From an uncultured Lachnospiraceae bacterium (GTDB taxonomy: Bacteria; Bacillota; Clostridia; Lachnospirales; Lachnospiraceae): a DNA stretch of 64,000 nucleotides. This document shows positions 18,386 through 27,435 of the stretch, piece by piece. The stretch spans positions 1 to 64,000 of the forward strand of contig CANRPU010000004.1 in assembly GCA_947632555.1 (NCBI GenBank), in the 5' to 3' direction. A program made the translations under genes and the position numbers. Within the stretch, counting starts at the first letter, position 1. Each line of letters begins with the position of its first letter. Below the pieces are notes generated by a model. It did no database searches, was not told where the DNA came from, and saw only the letters and a program-made list of their open reading frames with translations.

Positions 18386-18632
18386 ATACTCCTTCCTCCC
18401 GTGACGGGCATACTCTTTTTGCAACCGAGAAATCGGTTGCCGCTGTTTCGGCGGCGTAAGCAGACGGACAGCGAAGAAAACAGCGGGCTGTTTTCTTCTG
18501 TATCATAGCGGCGGTGCATTGCCCGAAGCGATGGTACAGTGCCCCCTGCAAGGGCGAAATACCCAGAGTACAAATCGAAGATTTGTGCGAGGGGTGTATT
18601 TCGCTCTCAAACGCCGAGGGCTTGGAGAATGG
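18386..18632. other. Hairpin-rich region between relaxase and excisionase, candidate oriT
   Basis: Three nested or adjacent dyads are visible: GCAACCGA-GAAA-TCGGTTGC (18421-18440); an 11-bp stem at 18473-18483/18488-18498; and GCGAAATAC/GTATTTCGC (18554-18562/18596-18604) enclosing ACAAATC-GAA-GATTTGT (18570-18586). Origin of transfer sites usually lie just upstream of MobA/MobL genes and carry inverted repeats, so this is the best oriT candidate. No nic site is identified. Confidence 0.5.
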
Positions 18633-18848
18633 TTATTCTACTTTGCGGACATCGTTTTCATTCAGCAGGTTTCTTCCCTGATTGACTCTCATAAATCGCT
18701 CTAAAGTATCCCTGCGGATAATCGCTTTTCTTCCGACCTTGAGGACGGGAAGTTTGCCCCAGTCTACCAACTTACGCATTGTATTTCTTCCGATACCCGT
18801 ACATTCTGCTGCTTCTTCTATGGTTAAACCCATTTTGATGTTGCCCAT
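18633..18848 (-). CDS. Excisionase-type helix-turn-helix protein
   Basis: 71 residues; ATG 18848 follows AAAGGAGG. It is a MerR-like winged helix of the excisionase family (LTIEEAAECTGIGRNTMRKLVDWG, then a basic RKAIIRRDTLERFM wing). Such proteins bend the element ends and steer the integrase towards excision. The gene lies between the relaxase and the divergent XRE regulator, as in other clostridial elements. Confidence 0.85.
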   Translation of the reverse strand: MGNIKMGLTIEEAAECTGIGRNTMRKLVDWGKLPVLKVGRKAIIRRDTLERFMRVNQGRNLLNENDVRKVE

Positions 18849-19028
18849 TTTATCAACCTCCTTTCAAAACACGCATTTTGCAACTATGTATCTGTAATTA
18901 TACTTATTTTGATACCTCTTGTCAACTTGTTTTGCAACTTATTAAGAAATATTTTTGTCTATTATTAAATTTATGGTTGCAAAATAGGTTTTTCTGTGCT
19001 ATACTATCAGCAATAGGAGGTGAAAGCC

Positions 19029-19715
19029 TTGAAAAAAGAAATTACATTCACCGCAAAACAGGTCGGTGAACGAGTGAAAGAACGCCGAACAGAATTAAAC
19101 TTAACAATGCCCGAACTTGGTAAGCGTGTCGGGGTAAACAAATCTACCATTCAAAGATATGAAGCGGACGGAGTAGACCCGAAGCGTACAATGATTATCA
19201 ACGGGCTGGCAGAAGCACTCCTGACCACTCCCGAATGGCTGACAGGACTTTCCGAAGATAAGGAATATGACAGCCGCACTTTATGTGCAAGGGATATGGA
19301 GGAACATATCAAAAAATATCTTGATACGGTTTCTTCTGTGGTAAAGGGAGAACCGCACCAACAACTGCTTACCACATTCCTCGGAAAGATGATTGACCTC
19401 TATACGGTTATGACTTATCACTTTGCAGACGCAATGGCTGAGGTTGACCGTGTAGCGGAGGACGAGGGCTTAAAGCAGTCCTTACGCCGCTATGCGATTG
19501 AGTCAGGGGCGATTATGGAAAGGGTTTACCGTAAAGAAATGGAACTTCCTATCGAGAATATGAAGCAGTTTTTAGATGGGATTTTACATATCTACGATGA
19601 GGGACGCACCGCTGTAAAGATGGGCGACCTGTTCGGGATAGTGACAGCAGCCGAAGAAAGGGTTGCTGAAAAAGAAAAATTCCGTGGCACTTTGACAAGT
19701 GAAAATGCCGATTGA
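19029..19715 (+). CDS. XRE-family transcription regulator
   Basis: 228 residues from TTG 19029. A GTG at 19020 overlaps the AGGAGG ribosome site and was rejected. The N-terminal helix-turn-helix (about 10-65: MPELGKRVGVNKSTIQRYEADG) is clear; the C-terminal part is helical with no named domain. It probably controls excision and transfer genes of the element, being next to the integrase and divergent from the excisionase (inference). Confidence 0.85.
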   Translation: MKKEITFTAKQVGERVKERRTELNLTMPELGKRVGVNKSTIQRYEADGVDPKRTMIINGLAEALLTTPEWLTGLSEDKEYDSRTLCARDMEEHIKKYLDTVSSVVKGEPHQQLLTTFLGKMIDLYTVMTYHFADAMAEVDRVAEDEGLKQSLRRYAIESGAIMERVYRKEMELPIENMKQFLDGILHIYDEGRTAVKMGDLFGIVTAAEERVAEKEKFRGTLTSENAD

Positions 19716-19802
19716 CATTCATCGGCATAAGTGACACTATTACTTTACGCACACCATATGTCACAGTCCCGATTGCCACGGATAGAAAGGAGAAATTTAT
19801 CT

Positions 19803-21101
19803 ATGGCAAAAGGTTCTGTAAGAAAAAAAGGTAAAAAGTGGTACGCACGCTTCTATATCGAAGATGAAAGCGGCAGAAAAGTACAGAAAGAGTTTGTGGG
19901 AACAGAAAGCAAGTCTGAAACAGAAGCCCTGCTCAGAAAAGCAATCGCTGACTATGAGGAAAAGAAATTCGTTGCGAAGTCTGAAAACATCACAGTTGGT
20001 ATGCTGCTCGATCTGTGGGTGGAGGAAGAACTGAAACCCGGCAATCTCAGCAATGGTACGGTAATGTCCTATCAGGGAACGGTCAACCGTATCAAACAGC
20101 ACCCGATAGGAAACCGAAAGCTGAAAACCGTAACCGCCGACCATTTACAGGCGTATATAGACTTTCTCAGCTTTGGCGGTACAAATCCTGACGGTACAAC
20201 CGCAAAGGCACTCAGCAAAGGGTATCTCCGATTGTTTTCGGCTGTTTTACAAGGGGCGTTCCGTTTTGCGGTATTCCCGAAAAGACTGATAACCTTTAAC
20301 CCGATGCAGTATGTGGTATGGCGAGGAAAGAAAGAAGAATGCGAACTGTTCTCGGACGAGGACGGAGAAACTGCCTCCACACCAACGCTCAGCTACGAAC
20401 AGTATCAGAGATTAGAGGACTTCCTGAAAAAGAAAAACAATCCTGCACTTCTTCCTATACAGATAGCCTATTATACAGGTTTGCGTATTGGAGAGGTCTG
20501 TGGTCTGACTTGGCAGGACATTAACCTTGAAGAACAATATCTGACAGTACGCCGCAGTATGCGTTACAACGGGGCAAGGCACAAAACAGAAATAGGGGCA
20601 ACAAAGCGTAAAAAAATCCGCACCGTGGACTTTTGCGATACGCTTGCCGCAATCCTGAAAACTGCGAAAACAGAACAGCACAAAAACCGTTTTCGATACG
20701 GGGAACTGTACAGCCTTAATTACTATTTGGAGGTCAAAGAAAAAGACCGCACCTATTATGAGGTTTACAGTCTGCCGAGGTCGGAGGAAGTCCCAGAGGG
20801 GTACAAGGAATTATCCTTTGTCTGCCTTAGACCTGATGGGGCATTTGAAGCACCGAGTACGGTGGGGATTATGTGCAGGACAGCGAGAAAAAAGGTGGAG
20901 GGATTGGAGGATTTCCACTTTCATATGCTCAGACACACCTATACAAGCAATCTGCTTTCAAACGGTGCAGCACCTAAAGATGTGCAGGAACTTCTCGGAC
21001 ACGCTGATGTCAGTACCACAATGAACATTTACGCTCACGCTACAAGGGAAGCGAAGCGTACTTCCGCAAGACTGCTGGATAAGGTAATCGGCGGAGAATA
21101 A
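19803..21101 (+). CDS. Tyrosine integrase, Tn916 Int-like
   Basis: 432 residues from ATG 19803, preceded by GAAAGGAG. It has an N-terminal arm-binding domain ([20 protein letters not shown]), a SAM-like core-binding domain (about 65-180) and a catalytic domain with Arg in [18 protein letters not shown] (His-x-x-Arg), LGHADVSTT and the nucleophile Tyr in MNIYAHAT. All family residues are visible, so it is probably active. It is the last gene before the right end, reading outward. Confidence 0.95.
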   Translation: MAKGSVRKKGKKWYARFYIEDESGRKVQKEFVGTESKSETEALLRKAIADYEEKKFVAKSENITVGMLLDLWVEEELKPGNLSNGTVMSYQGTVNRIKQHPIGNRKLKTVTADHLQAYIDFLSFGGTNPDGTTAKALSKGYLRLFSAVLQGAFRFAVFPKRLITFNPMQYVVWRGKKEECELFSDEDGETASTPTLSYEQYQRLEDFLKKKNNPALLPIQIAYYTGLRIGEVCGLTWQDINLEEQYLTVRRSMRYNGARHKTEIGATKRKKIRTVDFCDTLAAILKTAKTEQHKNRFRYGELYSLNYYLEVKEKDRTYYEVYSLPRSEEVPEGYKELSFVCLRPDGAFEAPSTVGIMCRTARKKVEGLEDFHFHMLRHTYTSNLLSNGAAPKDVQELLGHADVSTTMNIYAHATREAKRTSARLLDKVIGGE

Positions 21102-21104
21102 AAA

Positions 21105-21144
21105 TTTCCCTTGTTTCGGCTCATAAGGGCAAAAACAAGGGAAA
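21105..21144 (+). terminator. Inverted repeat after the integrase gene
   Basis: TTTCCCTTGTTT (21105-21116) pairs perfectly with AAACAAGGGAAA (21133-21144). No long U-run follows, so it may be a weak terminator; it also overlaps the right arm-like repeat and could be part of the att region. Confidence 0.5.
21123..21141 (+). repeat. Candidate integrase arm site, right
   Basis: ATAAGGGCAAAA-A-CAAGGG; one mismatch from 14163-14181, same orientation. Confidence 0.55.
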
Positions 21145-21177
21145 ATACATAAGGTTTGAACATTTAATAGGCGATAT

Positions 21178-21201
21178 GCCTTGAAAATACAGGGTTTATA
21201 G
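21178..21201 (+). repeat. Candidate right attachment core
   Basis: Begins GCCTTGAAAATA; agrees with 14077-14100 at 21 of 24 positions and lies outside the arm-like repeat. Confidence 0.55.
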
Positions 21202-21521
21202 AGGATTGAATAGATAAAACAAAATTTGAATGGTCCTTCTTTCCTATTTTTGATTCCCTTTTTGTGCATTTTGCATATTTTTTAAGGATTTTGCCGATTT
21301 TTTTGTAAATTTTACCTTTTCTTCACATGTTGTTCATAGTTTGTTCATAAATCCCTGTTATACTATGATTACAAGTTAAGAAGACAGCAGGATACACGTA
21401 GATAAATTTTTTCATAATAGCCCCGGTGCAGAGATGTGCCGGGGCACTCCTCATTTCAGGGACGCCGTTTCCGATGATCTCCCGCGTCCCGTCTTCCCCG
21501 GCAGCGCGATATTTTCCCGGC
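21202..21521. other. Intergenic region with hairpins, no gene recognised
   Basis: The first half is AT-rich. A possible plus-strand promoter is TTGTTC-N17-TATGAT around 21340-21370. Two dyads follow: GCCCCGG/CCGGGGC (21420-21426/21439-21445) and GGGACGC/GCGTCCC (21459-21465/21484-21490). This could be a small structured RNA, but no family is recognised. Confidence 0.35.
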
Positions 21522-21547
21522 AAAAAGGCCGCTATATTTCAGCGGCC
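21522..21547 (-). terminator. Terminator overlapping the alarmone synthetase stop codon
   Basis: On the minus strand GGCCGCT-GAAATAT-AGCGGCC then TTTTTG. The TAG stop codon is within the loop and the 3' arm of the hairpin, so the ribosome would sit on the hairpin as it ends translation. Confidence 0.88.
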
Positions 21548-22182
21548 TCCATTGTGCTCAGTTCCAGGATCTCCTCATTCAGCGACAGCATCCTCTCATC
21601 CAGATCCGCCGCCAGCTTGGCGCATTCCACCAGTTCGTTTTTGATGTGCTCCGGCGCGGCGCCTTCAAATTTGTAATGCATCTTATGTTCCAGGCTGGCC
21701 CAGAAATCCATCGCCACCGTCCGTATCTGGATCTCCACCTTGGTATCCACTATCCGGTCCGAGAGATACACCGGTACGGACACCAGCATATGATAACTTC
21801 TGTAGCCGCTGGCTTTGGGGTATGTAATGTAGTCCTTGACGGAGATCAGCTTAATATCCTTCTGCCCCTTTATCATATCCGCGATCCTGTAGATATCCGA
21901 CGTAAAAGAACAGATGACCCGGATCCCGGCTATGTCGTTCACGTACTGGATCATATTTCCGATCGTGGACTCATAACCATGCCTTTTCAGCTTCTTGACA
22001 ATACTCTCCGGCGTCTTGATCCGGGATTTGATATGCTCTATGGGATTATACTGGTGCACATGCTGAAACTCGTCATTCAGGATCTCCATTTTGGTCTGCA
22101 CCTGCTTCAGCGCTGCCGCATACGTAAACGTCACCTCTGTCCAGCTGTCCACTTCATTATCTTTGTAAGTACGATAATCCAT
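21532..22182 (-). CDS. Small alarmone synthetase (RelA/SpoT domain)
   Basis: 216 residues, the usual length for RelP/RelQ-type stand-alone (p)ppGpp synthetases. The synthetase domain shows RIKTPESIVKKLKR, DIAGIRVICSF, YRSYHMLV and VEIQIRTVAMDFWASLEHK. No hydrolase, TGS or ACT domain is present. It probably makes (p)ppGpp from GTP/GDP and ATP under transcription-level control, for example envelope stress. ATG 22182 was chosen; a TTG just before it (22185) is also possible. Confidence 0.92.
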   Translation of the reverse strand: MDYRTYKDNEVDSWTEVTFTYAAALKQVQTKMEILNDEFQHVHQYNPIEHIKSRIKTPESIVKKLKRHGYESTIGNMIQYVNDIAGIRVICSFTSDIYRIADMIKGQKDIKLISVKDYITYPKASGYRSYHMLVSVPVYLSDRIVDTKVEIQIRTVAMDFWASLEHKMHYKFEGAAPEHIKNELVECAKLAADLDERMLSLNEEILELSTMEAAEI

Positions 22183-22281
22183 CAAAACACCAACCCTCCG
22201 TTTGGAATAAGATGATTATATCATACCTCCGGCATTTTTTGTATATTTTGGATAATTTTTTAACATTTATTTAAGAATTTA

Positions 22282-22310
22282 TGTGACATTTTTCTTTTTT
22301 CTGCTATAAT
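22282..22310 (+). promoter_or_regulatory. Promoter before the 88-residue gene
   Basis: TGTGAC (22282-22287), 17-bp spacer, TATAAT (22305-22310). Confidence 0.65.
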
Positions 22311-22350
22311 AAGACAGTAGCCTGATTTTGAAACGCGAAAGGAGAGGCTT

Positions 22351-22617
22351 ATGTTTCGTCTATGGGCCAGGATCGTTCAGGATAACCGCGTCATAAAAGA
22401 TACCGTTGTGGATGACGGCAGCGCCGATACCCGCACTCATAAGGTCTTTCACGGCCTGGACGAAATCTGCCTCCGGTTCGGACTCAGCCACCCCATCTGG
22501 CTGGAATCCAATATCGCGGACTTTCAGCGTTTTCGCAAGACCCGCTTCCGGCAGGACAGTTTTATGGAAAACATTCCGTTTGAATATCTGGAGATACAGG
22601 TTTTAGAGGAGGACTGA
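22351..22617 (+). CDS. Conserved-looking small protein of unknown function
   Basis: 88 residues with a strong ribosome site (AAAGGAG), a clear upstream promoter and its own terminator, so it is a real single-gene unit. The sequence is rich in charged and aromatic residues (RLWARIVQDNRVIKD, GLDEICLRFGLSHPIWL). I recall similar short proteins in Lachnospiraceae but know no function. Confidence 0.8.
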   Translation: MFRLWARIVQDNRVIKDTVVDDGSADTRTHKVFHGLDEICLRFGLSHPIWLESNIADFQRFRKTRFRQDSFMENIPFEYLEIQVLEED

Positions 22618-22638
22618 AGCATTCTCCTCTATTTTTTT
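22604..22638 (+). terminator. Intrinsic terminator after the 88-residue gene
   Basis: Stem 22604-22612/22623-22631 (TAGAGGAGG with TTCTCCTCTA) followed by seven T. The 5' arm begins within the last codons. Confidence 0.85.
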
Positions 22639-22689
22639 AATTTCTGTTGACATTTCCTCCCATGTGGTGTACCATCATTTATACGATAT

Positions 22690-22706
22690 GTAGTTTTTAA
22701 AACTAC
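22690..22706. repeat. Palindrome upstream of the PAQR gene
   Basis: GTAGTTTTTAAAACTAC, just before the -35 box of the next promoter. It could be an operator; no regulator is identified. Confidence 0.5.
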
Positions 22707-22709
22707 GTG

Positions 22710-22739
22710 TTGCGTAAATAACGATCCGGCACGTATAAT
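22710..22739 (+). promoter_or_regulatory. Promoter of the haemolysin III gene
   Basis: TTGCGT (22710-22715), 18-bp spacer, TATAAT (22734-22739). Confidence 0.6.
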
Positions 22740-22800
22740 TCCGGTCAATACGCGCAAGATAGGTAACATGCATTCCCTATAGGAAAAAGGAGGATTTATC

Positions 22801-23451
22801 ATGCAGATCACTATTCGGGAACCCGGCAGCGCGATCACGCATTTCATCGGTATGATGCTGGCAGTATTCGCGGCTGTCCCTCTATTGATAAAAGCCGGAG
22901 TTACCTCCGGCAGCAGAAACTTTATCGCTATGTTCATATTTATGCTGAGCATGGTGCTGCTCTACGGCGCCAGCACGGCATATCACTCCGTCAATATCAC
23001 GGGAAAACCGCTCCGTGTTTTCCGCAAGATCGACCATATGATGATCTTCGTGCTCATCGCCGGCTCCTATACGCCCGTCTGTATGATCGTGCTGGGTGAC
23101 CGGGAAGGCTACACCCTGCTTTCCGTGGTATGGGCTATCGCCATCGCCGGCATGATCATCAAAGCCTGCTGGATCACCTGTCCCAAGTGGTTTTCGTCCA
23201 TCATCTATATCTCCATGGGCTGGGTATGCGTCTTCGTGTTCCGGAGGCTGTTCACCTCCCTTCCTCTCGGCGCCTTCCTCTGGCTCCTGGCAGGAGGGAT
23301 CATTTATACGGCGGGGGGCATCATTTACGCTTTAAAGCTGCCCATTTTCAACTCCAGGCACGAATTTTTCGGTTCCCACGAGATCTTCCATATCTTCTGC
23401 ATGGCCGGCAGCGCCTGTCATTTTATCTTCATGTACTGCTATGTGGCGTAG
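22801..23451 (+). CDS. Haemolysin III / PAQR family membrane protein
   Basis: 216 residues with seven predicted membrane segments. The conserved PAQR metal-site residues are present: Ser and His in STAYHS (first block), Asp in KIDHMMIF, and two His in GSHEIFHIF near the C-terminus. Members are proposed zinc-dependent hydrolases of the membrane (ceramidase-like in eukaryotes) and were first named for haemolysis; the bacterial role is unsettled. ATG 22801 follows AAAAGGAGG. It converges with galE with 8 bp between stops. Confidence 0.92.
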   Translation: MQITIREPGSAITHFIGMMLAVFAAVPLLIKAGVTSGSRNFIAMFIFMLSMVLLYGASTAYHSVNITGKPLRVFRKIDHMMIFVLIAGSYTPVCMIVLGDREGYTLLSVVWAIAIAGMIIKACWITCPKWFSSIIYISMGWVCVFVFRRLFTSLPLGAFLWLLAGGIIYTAGGIIYALKLPIFNSRHEFFGSHEIFHIFCMAGSACHFIFMYCYVA

Positions 23452-23459
23452 GCGCCCGC

Positions 23460-24479
23460 CTACTCCCCATAGCCGTTGGGATTCTGGCTCTGCCATCTCC
23501 AGGAATCCGCGCACATCTCCTTCAGTCCCGGGCACTGCGCTTTCCATCCCAGTTCCCTGTACGCCTTTTCCACGTTGGCGTAATTTTCCGGCACATCTCC
23601 CTCTCTTCTGGGCTTTACGCTGTAGGGGATCCGGATGCCGGTGGCCTCTTCAAAGCTGTGGATCACTTCCAGCACGCTGGAGCCTTTTCCTGTACCCAGA
23701 TTGTAGATACAAAGGCCGGCGTTTTCCTCTATCTTCTTTAACGCCTTCACATGGCCTGCCGCCAGATCCATCACATGCACGTAATCCCGGATACAGGTGC
23801 CGTCCGGCGTGGGATAGTCATCGCCGAACACGCCCAGTTCCTCTCTTTTTCCTACCGCCACCTGCGTGATATAGGGCATCAGATTATTGGGTATGCCGCT
23901 GGGATCCTCTCCGATCAGGCCGCTTTTGTGCGCGCCGATGGGATTGAAATAGCGCAGCAGGATCACATTCCATTCCCTGTCCGCGTACTGGATATCCTGC
24001 AGGATCTGTTCCAGCATGGATTTGGTCCAGCCATAGGGATTGGTGCAGGCCCCTTTGGGCGTTTCTTCCGTGACGGGCACCTGCGCGGGAGTGCCGTACA
24101 CGGTAGCGGAAGAAGAAAAGATGATATTCTTTACGCCGTGCTCCCGCATGGACTGTATCAGGGTAAGCGTGCCCGTGATATTGTTATTGTAGTATTCCCA
24201 GGGCTTGCGCACAGATTCCTGGACCGCCTTTAACCCCGCGAAATGGATCACCGCGGTAATGTTTTCTTTTTCAAATACCCGATCCAGCGCCGCTTTGTCT
24301 AGGATATCCGCCCGGTAAAAGGGCACCGGCTTTCCCGTGATCCGCTCCACCCTCTTTAAGGACTTTTCACTGGAATTGCTCAGATTATCCAAAACCACCA
24401 CGTCATAATCCGCGTTCTGCAGTTCTACTACCGTATGGCTGCCGATATAACCGGCGCCTCCCGTTACCAAAATAGCCAT
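23460..24479 (-). CDS. galE: UDP-glucose 4-epimerase
   Basis: Interconverts UDP-glucose and UDP-galactose with bound NAD. 339 residues; Rossmann motif GGAGYIGSH at 7-15, the Ser in SSSATVYG and the Tyr-x-x-x-Lys pair in [10 protein letters not shown] are all present. It ends a four-gene minus-strand operon with a UDP-sugar pyrophosphorylase, a GT-C transferase and an FAD oxidoreductase, pointing to supply of sugar nucleotides for surface glycans. Confidence 0.97.
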   Translation of the reverse strand: MAILVTGGAGYIGSHTVVELQNADYDVVVLDNLSNSSEKSLKRVERITGKPVPFYRADILDKAALDRVFEKENITAVIHFAGLKAVQESVRKPWEYYNNNITGTLTLIQSMREHGVKNIIFSSSATVYGTPAQVPVTEETPKGACTNPYGWTKSMLEQILQDIQYADREWNVILLRYFNPIGAHKSGLIGEDPSGIPNNLMPYITQVAVGKREELGVFGDDYPTPDGTCIRDYVHVMDLAAGHVKALKKIEENAGLCIYNLGTGKGSSVLEVIHSFEEATGIRIPYSVKPRREGDVPENYANVEKAYRELGWKAQCPGLKEMCADSWRWQSQNPNGYGE

Positions 24480-24500
24480 ATTCCCTCTCCTTTATCGTTT

Positions 24501-25733
24501 TTACAGTTCCACGCCGTTCTGCAGAAGCAGCGCCCTGGCGCTCTCCACAGAGTCAACGCCCGTTTTGTTCTTGATGGGAGCAAACTCCTTCTCCCGTTCC
24601 ACTTCAAATGGCAGACAGCTTTCCAGCTGATGTATCATATCCAGCACCAGATTCTCAAACTTGCAGCCGTTGGGTTTCTCAGGCTTGACCAGTTTCCCCG
24701 TTTCATCCATATACGGGATCTTTTTTTCCACCACATGGAGCGGGAGCTGTTTCTTTAACAGGCCGTCCAGCGCGGATACTCTGAACAGATAATTTAAGAT
24801 CACGCCGAAATTATAAGCCGGGCTGCCGTCAGCGTCCCTGGCCTCCATCAGCTCTTCCGTCAGCTCGTAGTATTCCACAATGGAAGGGCGTCCGTCCTCC
24901 AGGCAGATCACGCCCACTTTTTCGTCCGGCGCGTTCTTTCTTACCACCTTGGCACCCACGTCACAGTTTTTATCCAGCACCGCGCCTATAAAAACAGGAT
25001 CCGCGATCCTCTGCAGAACATTGTCCACCGCGAACACATTGAGCCACTCTATCCCCGCCTGCTCCACAATACGGGACATGCCCGCGTTTTTCATGGAAAT
25101 ATACCAGCCGCCGTTGCCGTTGGGAGAGGTAGCCAGCCTGCATCTGCTTTCCATATAGACCTTTCCGTTATAGTCGGTGGCAGGCGCCATATCCTGCCGG
25201 AAAAAATGCACATATCCGCTGTCATATCCGAAAAAGTCATGTTCCTTCAGAAACGCGGCGGTAGCCTCATGATTTTTATCGCTGGTCATCACAAAAAGAT
25301 GGATCCAGGTGTCCGTACTCTCTACCACTTCCAGAAGATTGCGGATCAGCCTTTCAAAAATGAAAACATCCTTTGTCAGGCCGATATTATATACTCCCTT
25401 GGGCTCGTCGGATCCCAGGCGGGTGCCCATTCCTCCCGCCAGCAGCACGGCGCCTACCCTGCCGCCGCGTATGGCTTCCTCCCCCAGCCTGTAAAAATCC
25501 GCTTTTCCCGCCTGGATCTCCGGCAGTTCCATAGCCTTTAACGGCGTTATCTTTCCCCGCCTGACCAGTTCCTCCCTGCGGGCGCAGAACGCGGTCACGG
25601 AAAGATCCGTGTTCTCGATCTGGGCGAGCAGCTCCTGTTTTTCTTTCTCCGTCAGTTCGTCATAATACCGCAGCACATGTTCCTGCCCGTACCGCGCCAG
25701 CTTCTCCTTGGCCTGCCCGTATGTCATACTCAT
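24501..25733 (-). CDS. UDPGP-type UDP-sugar pyrophosphorylase
   Basis: 410 residues. The nucleotide-binding loop LLAGGMGTRLGSDEPKGVYNIG (near 100-120), the downstream NGNGGWY and VDNVLQRIADP motifs match the UDPGP family (eukaryotic-type UDP-GlcNAc/UDP-glucose/UDP-hexosamine pyrophosphorylases), not GalU. It should make UDP-GlcNAc or UDP-glucose-type donors from UTP. The position 21 bp upstream of galE supports a sugar-nucleotide pathway; the exact sugar is not decided by sequence. Confidence 0.88.
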   Translation of the reverse strand: MSMTYGQAKEKLARYGQEHVLRYYDELTEKEKQELLAQIENTDLSVTAFCARREELVRRGKITPLKAMELPEIQAGKADFYRLGEEAIRGGRVGAVLLAGGMGTRLGSDEPKGVYNIGLTKDVFIFERLIRNLLEVVESTDTWIHLFVMTSDKNHEATAAFLKEHDFFGYDSGYVHFFRQDMAPATDYNGKVYMESRCRLATSPNGNGGWYISMKNAGMSRIVEQAGIEWLNVFAVDNVLQRIADPVFIGAVLDKNCDVGAKVVRKNAPDEKVGVICLEDGRPSIVEYYELTEELMEARDADGSPAYNFGVILNYLFRVSALDGLLKKQLPLHVVEKKIPYMDETGKLVKPEKPNGCKFENLVLDMIHQLESCLPFEVEREKEFAPIKNKTGVDSVESARALLLQNGVEL

Positions 25734-25758
25734 ACCGCTTCTTCCTTTCCTGCTATAT

Positions 25759-27435
25759 TTAAGCGGCCAGTCCCGCTTCCATGGTAAACAGCAATAACGC
25801 GGAAACCACCGCGTAGACCAGCATCAGGCCCATAACCCCTTTGCCCGCCTTTTCCATAACCCCGTTTTCCTCCGTTTCGGAAAACAGGCCTCCAAGCCCC
25901 AGAAAGCACAGATAGACCGGAAGCATGATATAGCGCACATGCATGGTGCACACATGGGGATAGTCAAAGCAGAACTTAAAATACGCCACGGTGATCACCA
26001 GCAGGCTGAGCCCCGACAGCAGCCTCGCGTGAAGATTGTCCCTTCTCAAAAACAGCCATACCAGCGTCCCGATAAAAGCAAGCGCCAGGATCGCCATGGT
26101 AAAGTAAAATATTCCCGTTCCCAGCTTTTCTATTATGGGGTTCTGTTTGTAATATCTCCCTTCCCCGAATGTCAGGAACTTGATGATGGAAACGGGGATA
26201 TTGTAGGAAATATCCGGCTGCTTGTTGTCCAGGACGATGTGCAGCGTGGAAAACTGCCCCTGCAGGCCGAACAAACGCTGCGCGATGCCGTAATTCCCGA
26301 TATACTGCGCCACGTTGTCACCCAGCCTGGGCACATATGTAATGGGGATCCCGAATTTTATGAGATTCTTCACCGGATACCAGAGCCCGAGGGGAAAGAC
26401 CACCGCGGCAAAGCCCAGAAACTGCGCCGGATACTTTCTGAACTCTTTCCTGTCCTTCCAGACCCTGAGCAGCATGACCGCCGCCACCGCCGGCGCTATC
26501 AGTCCGCCGGAAAGCTTCGTCATCATGGAGCAGCCTATGGTCAGCGCTATGAGAAGGATATTCTTCATGACCGGCTCTTCAAACCATTTCAGCGTAAAAT
26601 AAAGCGCCATCACGTCAAACAGTATCATCAGCGCATCGTTGTTGACGGCTCCCGACATCATAATGCCGAAGGGCAGGAAACCGATGATACCCAGCGCCAT
26701 ACATCTGCCTCTGCAGGATATTTTCATCTTGATCCCGATCTTGTTCAAAAAGCCCAGCGTACAGCCCGCGTAAAACAGCGTCAGGCTCTGCAGGAGTTCG
26801 TCGATCCCGCCGCCTCCCCTGCCGAGCAGCCTGTTCAGCTTCAGCCACGCGCCTGCCAGCATATGGTGCAGGGGCGGATGGTAAAACTGGTCAAACCACC
26901 TGGGATCGCCGGAGGGCAGAGTCCCTTTGGAATAAAACTGGTAGATATAGCCCAGATGCCCGCCGTAATTGGGCGCCATGGTCCCCGCGTCGTTCTGGAA
27001 GAGATGTACCTGCGTCAGCACCACATAGACCGCCCTGATGCACAGTCCCGCCATCAATACCAGAAAAACCGTATCCTCCGTTATCTCCCCGCCGGTCATG
27101 ACAAACAGTATCACGATATAGACCAGCACCATAGCCAAGATACAGGTCCATTTGAACAGAACGCTTTCATTTCCGAAAAAATTCTTTCTGAGCGCGCAGA
27201 CCGCCTGTATGATCCCCAGCGACACCAGCACCAGCGCGCCGGTTTTCAGCAGCATCTTCTTCGTATCCGCGGAGGATTTCTTAACCTCCGCGTACACGCC
27301 TATGGCAAAGGCCCCCGCCAGCAGCAGGATCAGGCTCAGGAACGGGATCTTGTAAGTGCCGTCCTGCAGGAACAGAAAATTCACGGCCAGAGCCGCCACG
27401 GGCACCGCCAAAAAAATACTATTTTCCCTCTTCAT
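25759..27435 (-). CDS. GT-C (GT39-like) membrane glycosyltransferase
   Basis: 558 residues with about 12 hydrophobic segments. The large outer loop early in the chain carries [15 protein letters not shown] and [15 protein letters not shown], the pattern of polyprenyl-phosphate-sugar dependent GT-C enzymes (ArnT/PMT-like). It probably moves a sugar from a lipid carrier to an acceptor outside the membrane. It overlaps the upstream oxidoreductase gene by 17 bp and precedes the pyrophosphorylase gene, so the operon makes and transfers a sugar. Donor and acceptor unknown. Confidence 0.8.
   Translation of the reverse strand: MKRENSIFLAVPVAALAVNFLFLQDGTYKIPFLSLILLLAGAFAIGVYAEVKKSSADTKKMLLKTGALVLVSLGIIQAVCALRKNFFGNESVLFKWTCILAMVLVYIVILFVMTGGEITEDTVFLVLMAGLCIRAVYVVLTQVHLFQNDAGTMAPNYGGHLGYIYQFYSKGTLPSGDPRWFDQFYHPPLHHMLAGAWLKLNRLLGRGGGGIDELLQSLTLFYAGCTLGFLNKIGIKMKISCRGRCMALGIIGFLPFGIMMSGAVNNDALMILFDVMALYFTLKWFEEPVMKNILLIALTIGCSMMTKLSGGLIAPAVAAVMLLRVWKDRKEFRKYPAQFLGFAAVVFPLGLWYPVKNLIKFGIPITYVPRLGDNVAQYIGNYGIAQRLFGLQGQFSTLHIVLDNKQPDISYNIPVSIIKFLTFGEGRYYKQNPIIEKLGTGIFYFTMAILALAFIGTLVWLFLRRDNLHARLLSGLSLLVITVAYFKFCFDYPHVCTMHVRYIMLPVYLCFLGLGGLFSETEENGVMEKAGKGVMGLMLVYAVVSALLLFTMEAGLAA

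Larger units (their letters stand above)
14077..21201. mobile_element. Integrative mobilizable element, about 7.1 kb
   Basis: A block of lower GC and different codon use set into the chromosome. It carries, in order, tnpV, a GntR-ABC-ABC-zinc ribbon set, a MobA/MobL relaxase, an excisionase, an XRE regulator and a tyrosine integrase at the right end. Candidate core sites at 14077-14100 and 21178-21201 agree at 21 of 24 positions in direct orientation. Inside them lie direct repeats at 14163-14181 and 21123-21141 (18 of 19 positions), placed like the arm-binding sites of Tn916-type integrases. There is a relaxase but no conjugation machinery, so it would need a helper. The exact ends are inferred. 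Confidence 0.82.

Noticed and set aside
18264..18573. Small frames within the hairpin region by the relaxase
   Set aside because: No ribosome sites and the frames overlap the inverted repeats; better read as oriT or control DNA.
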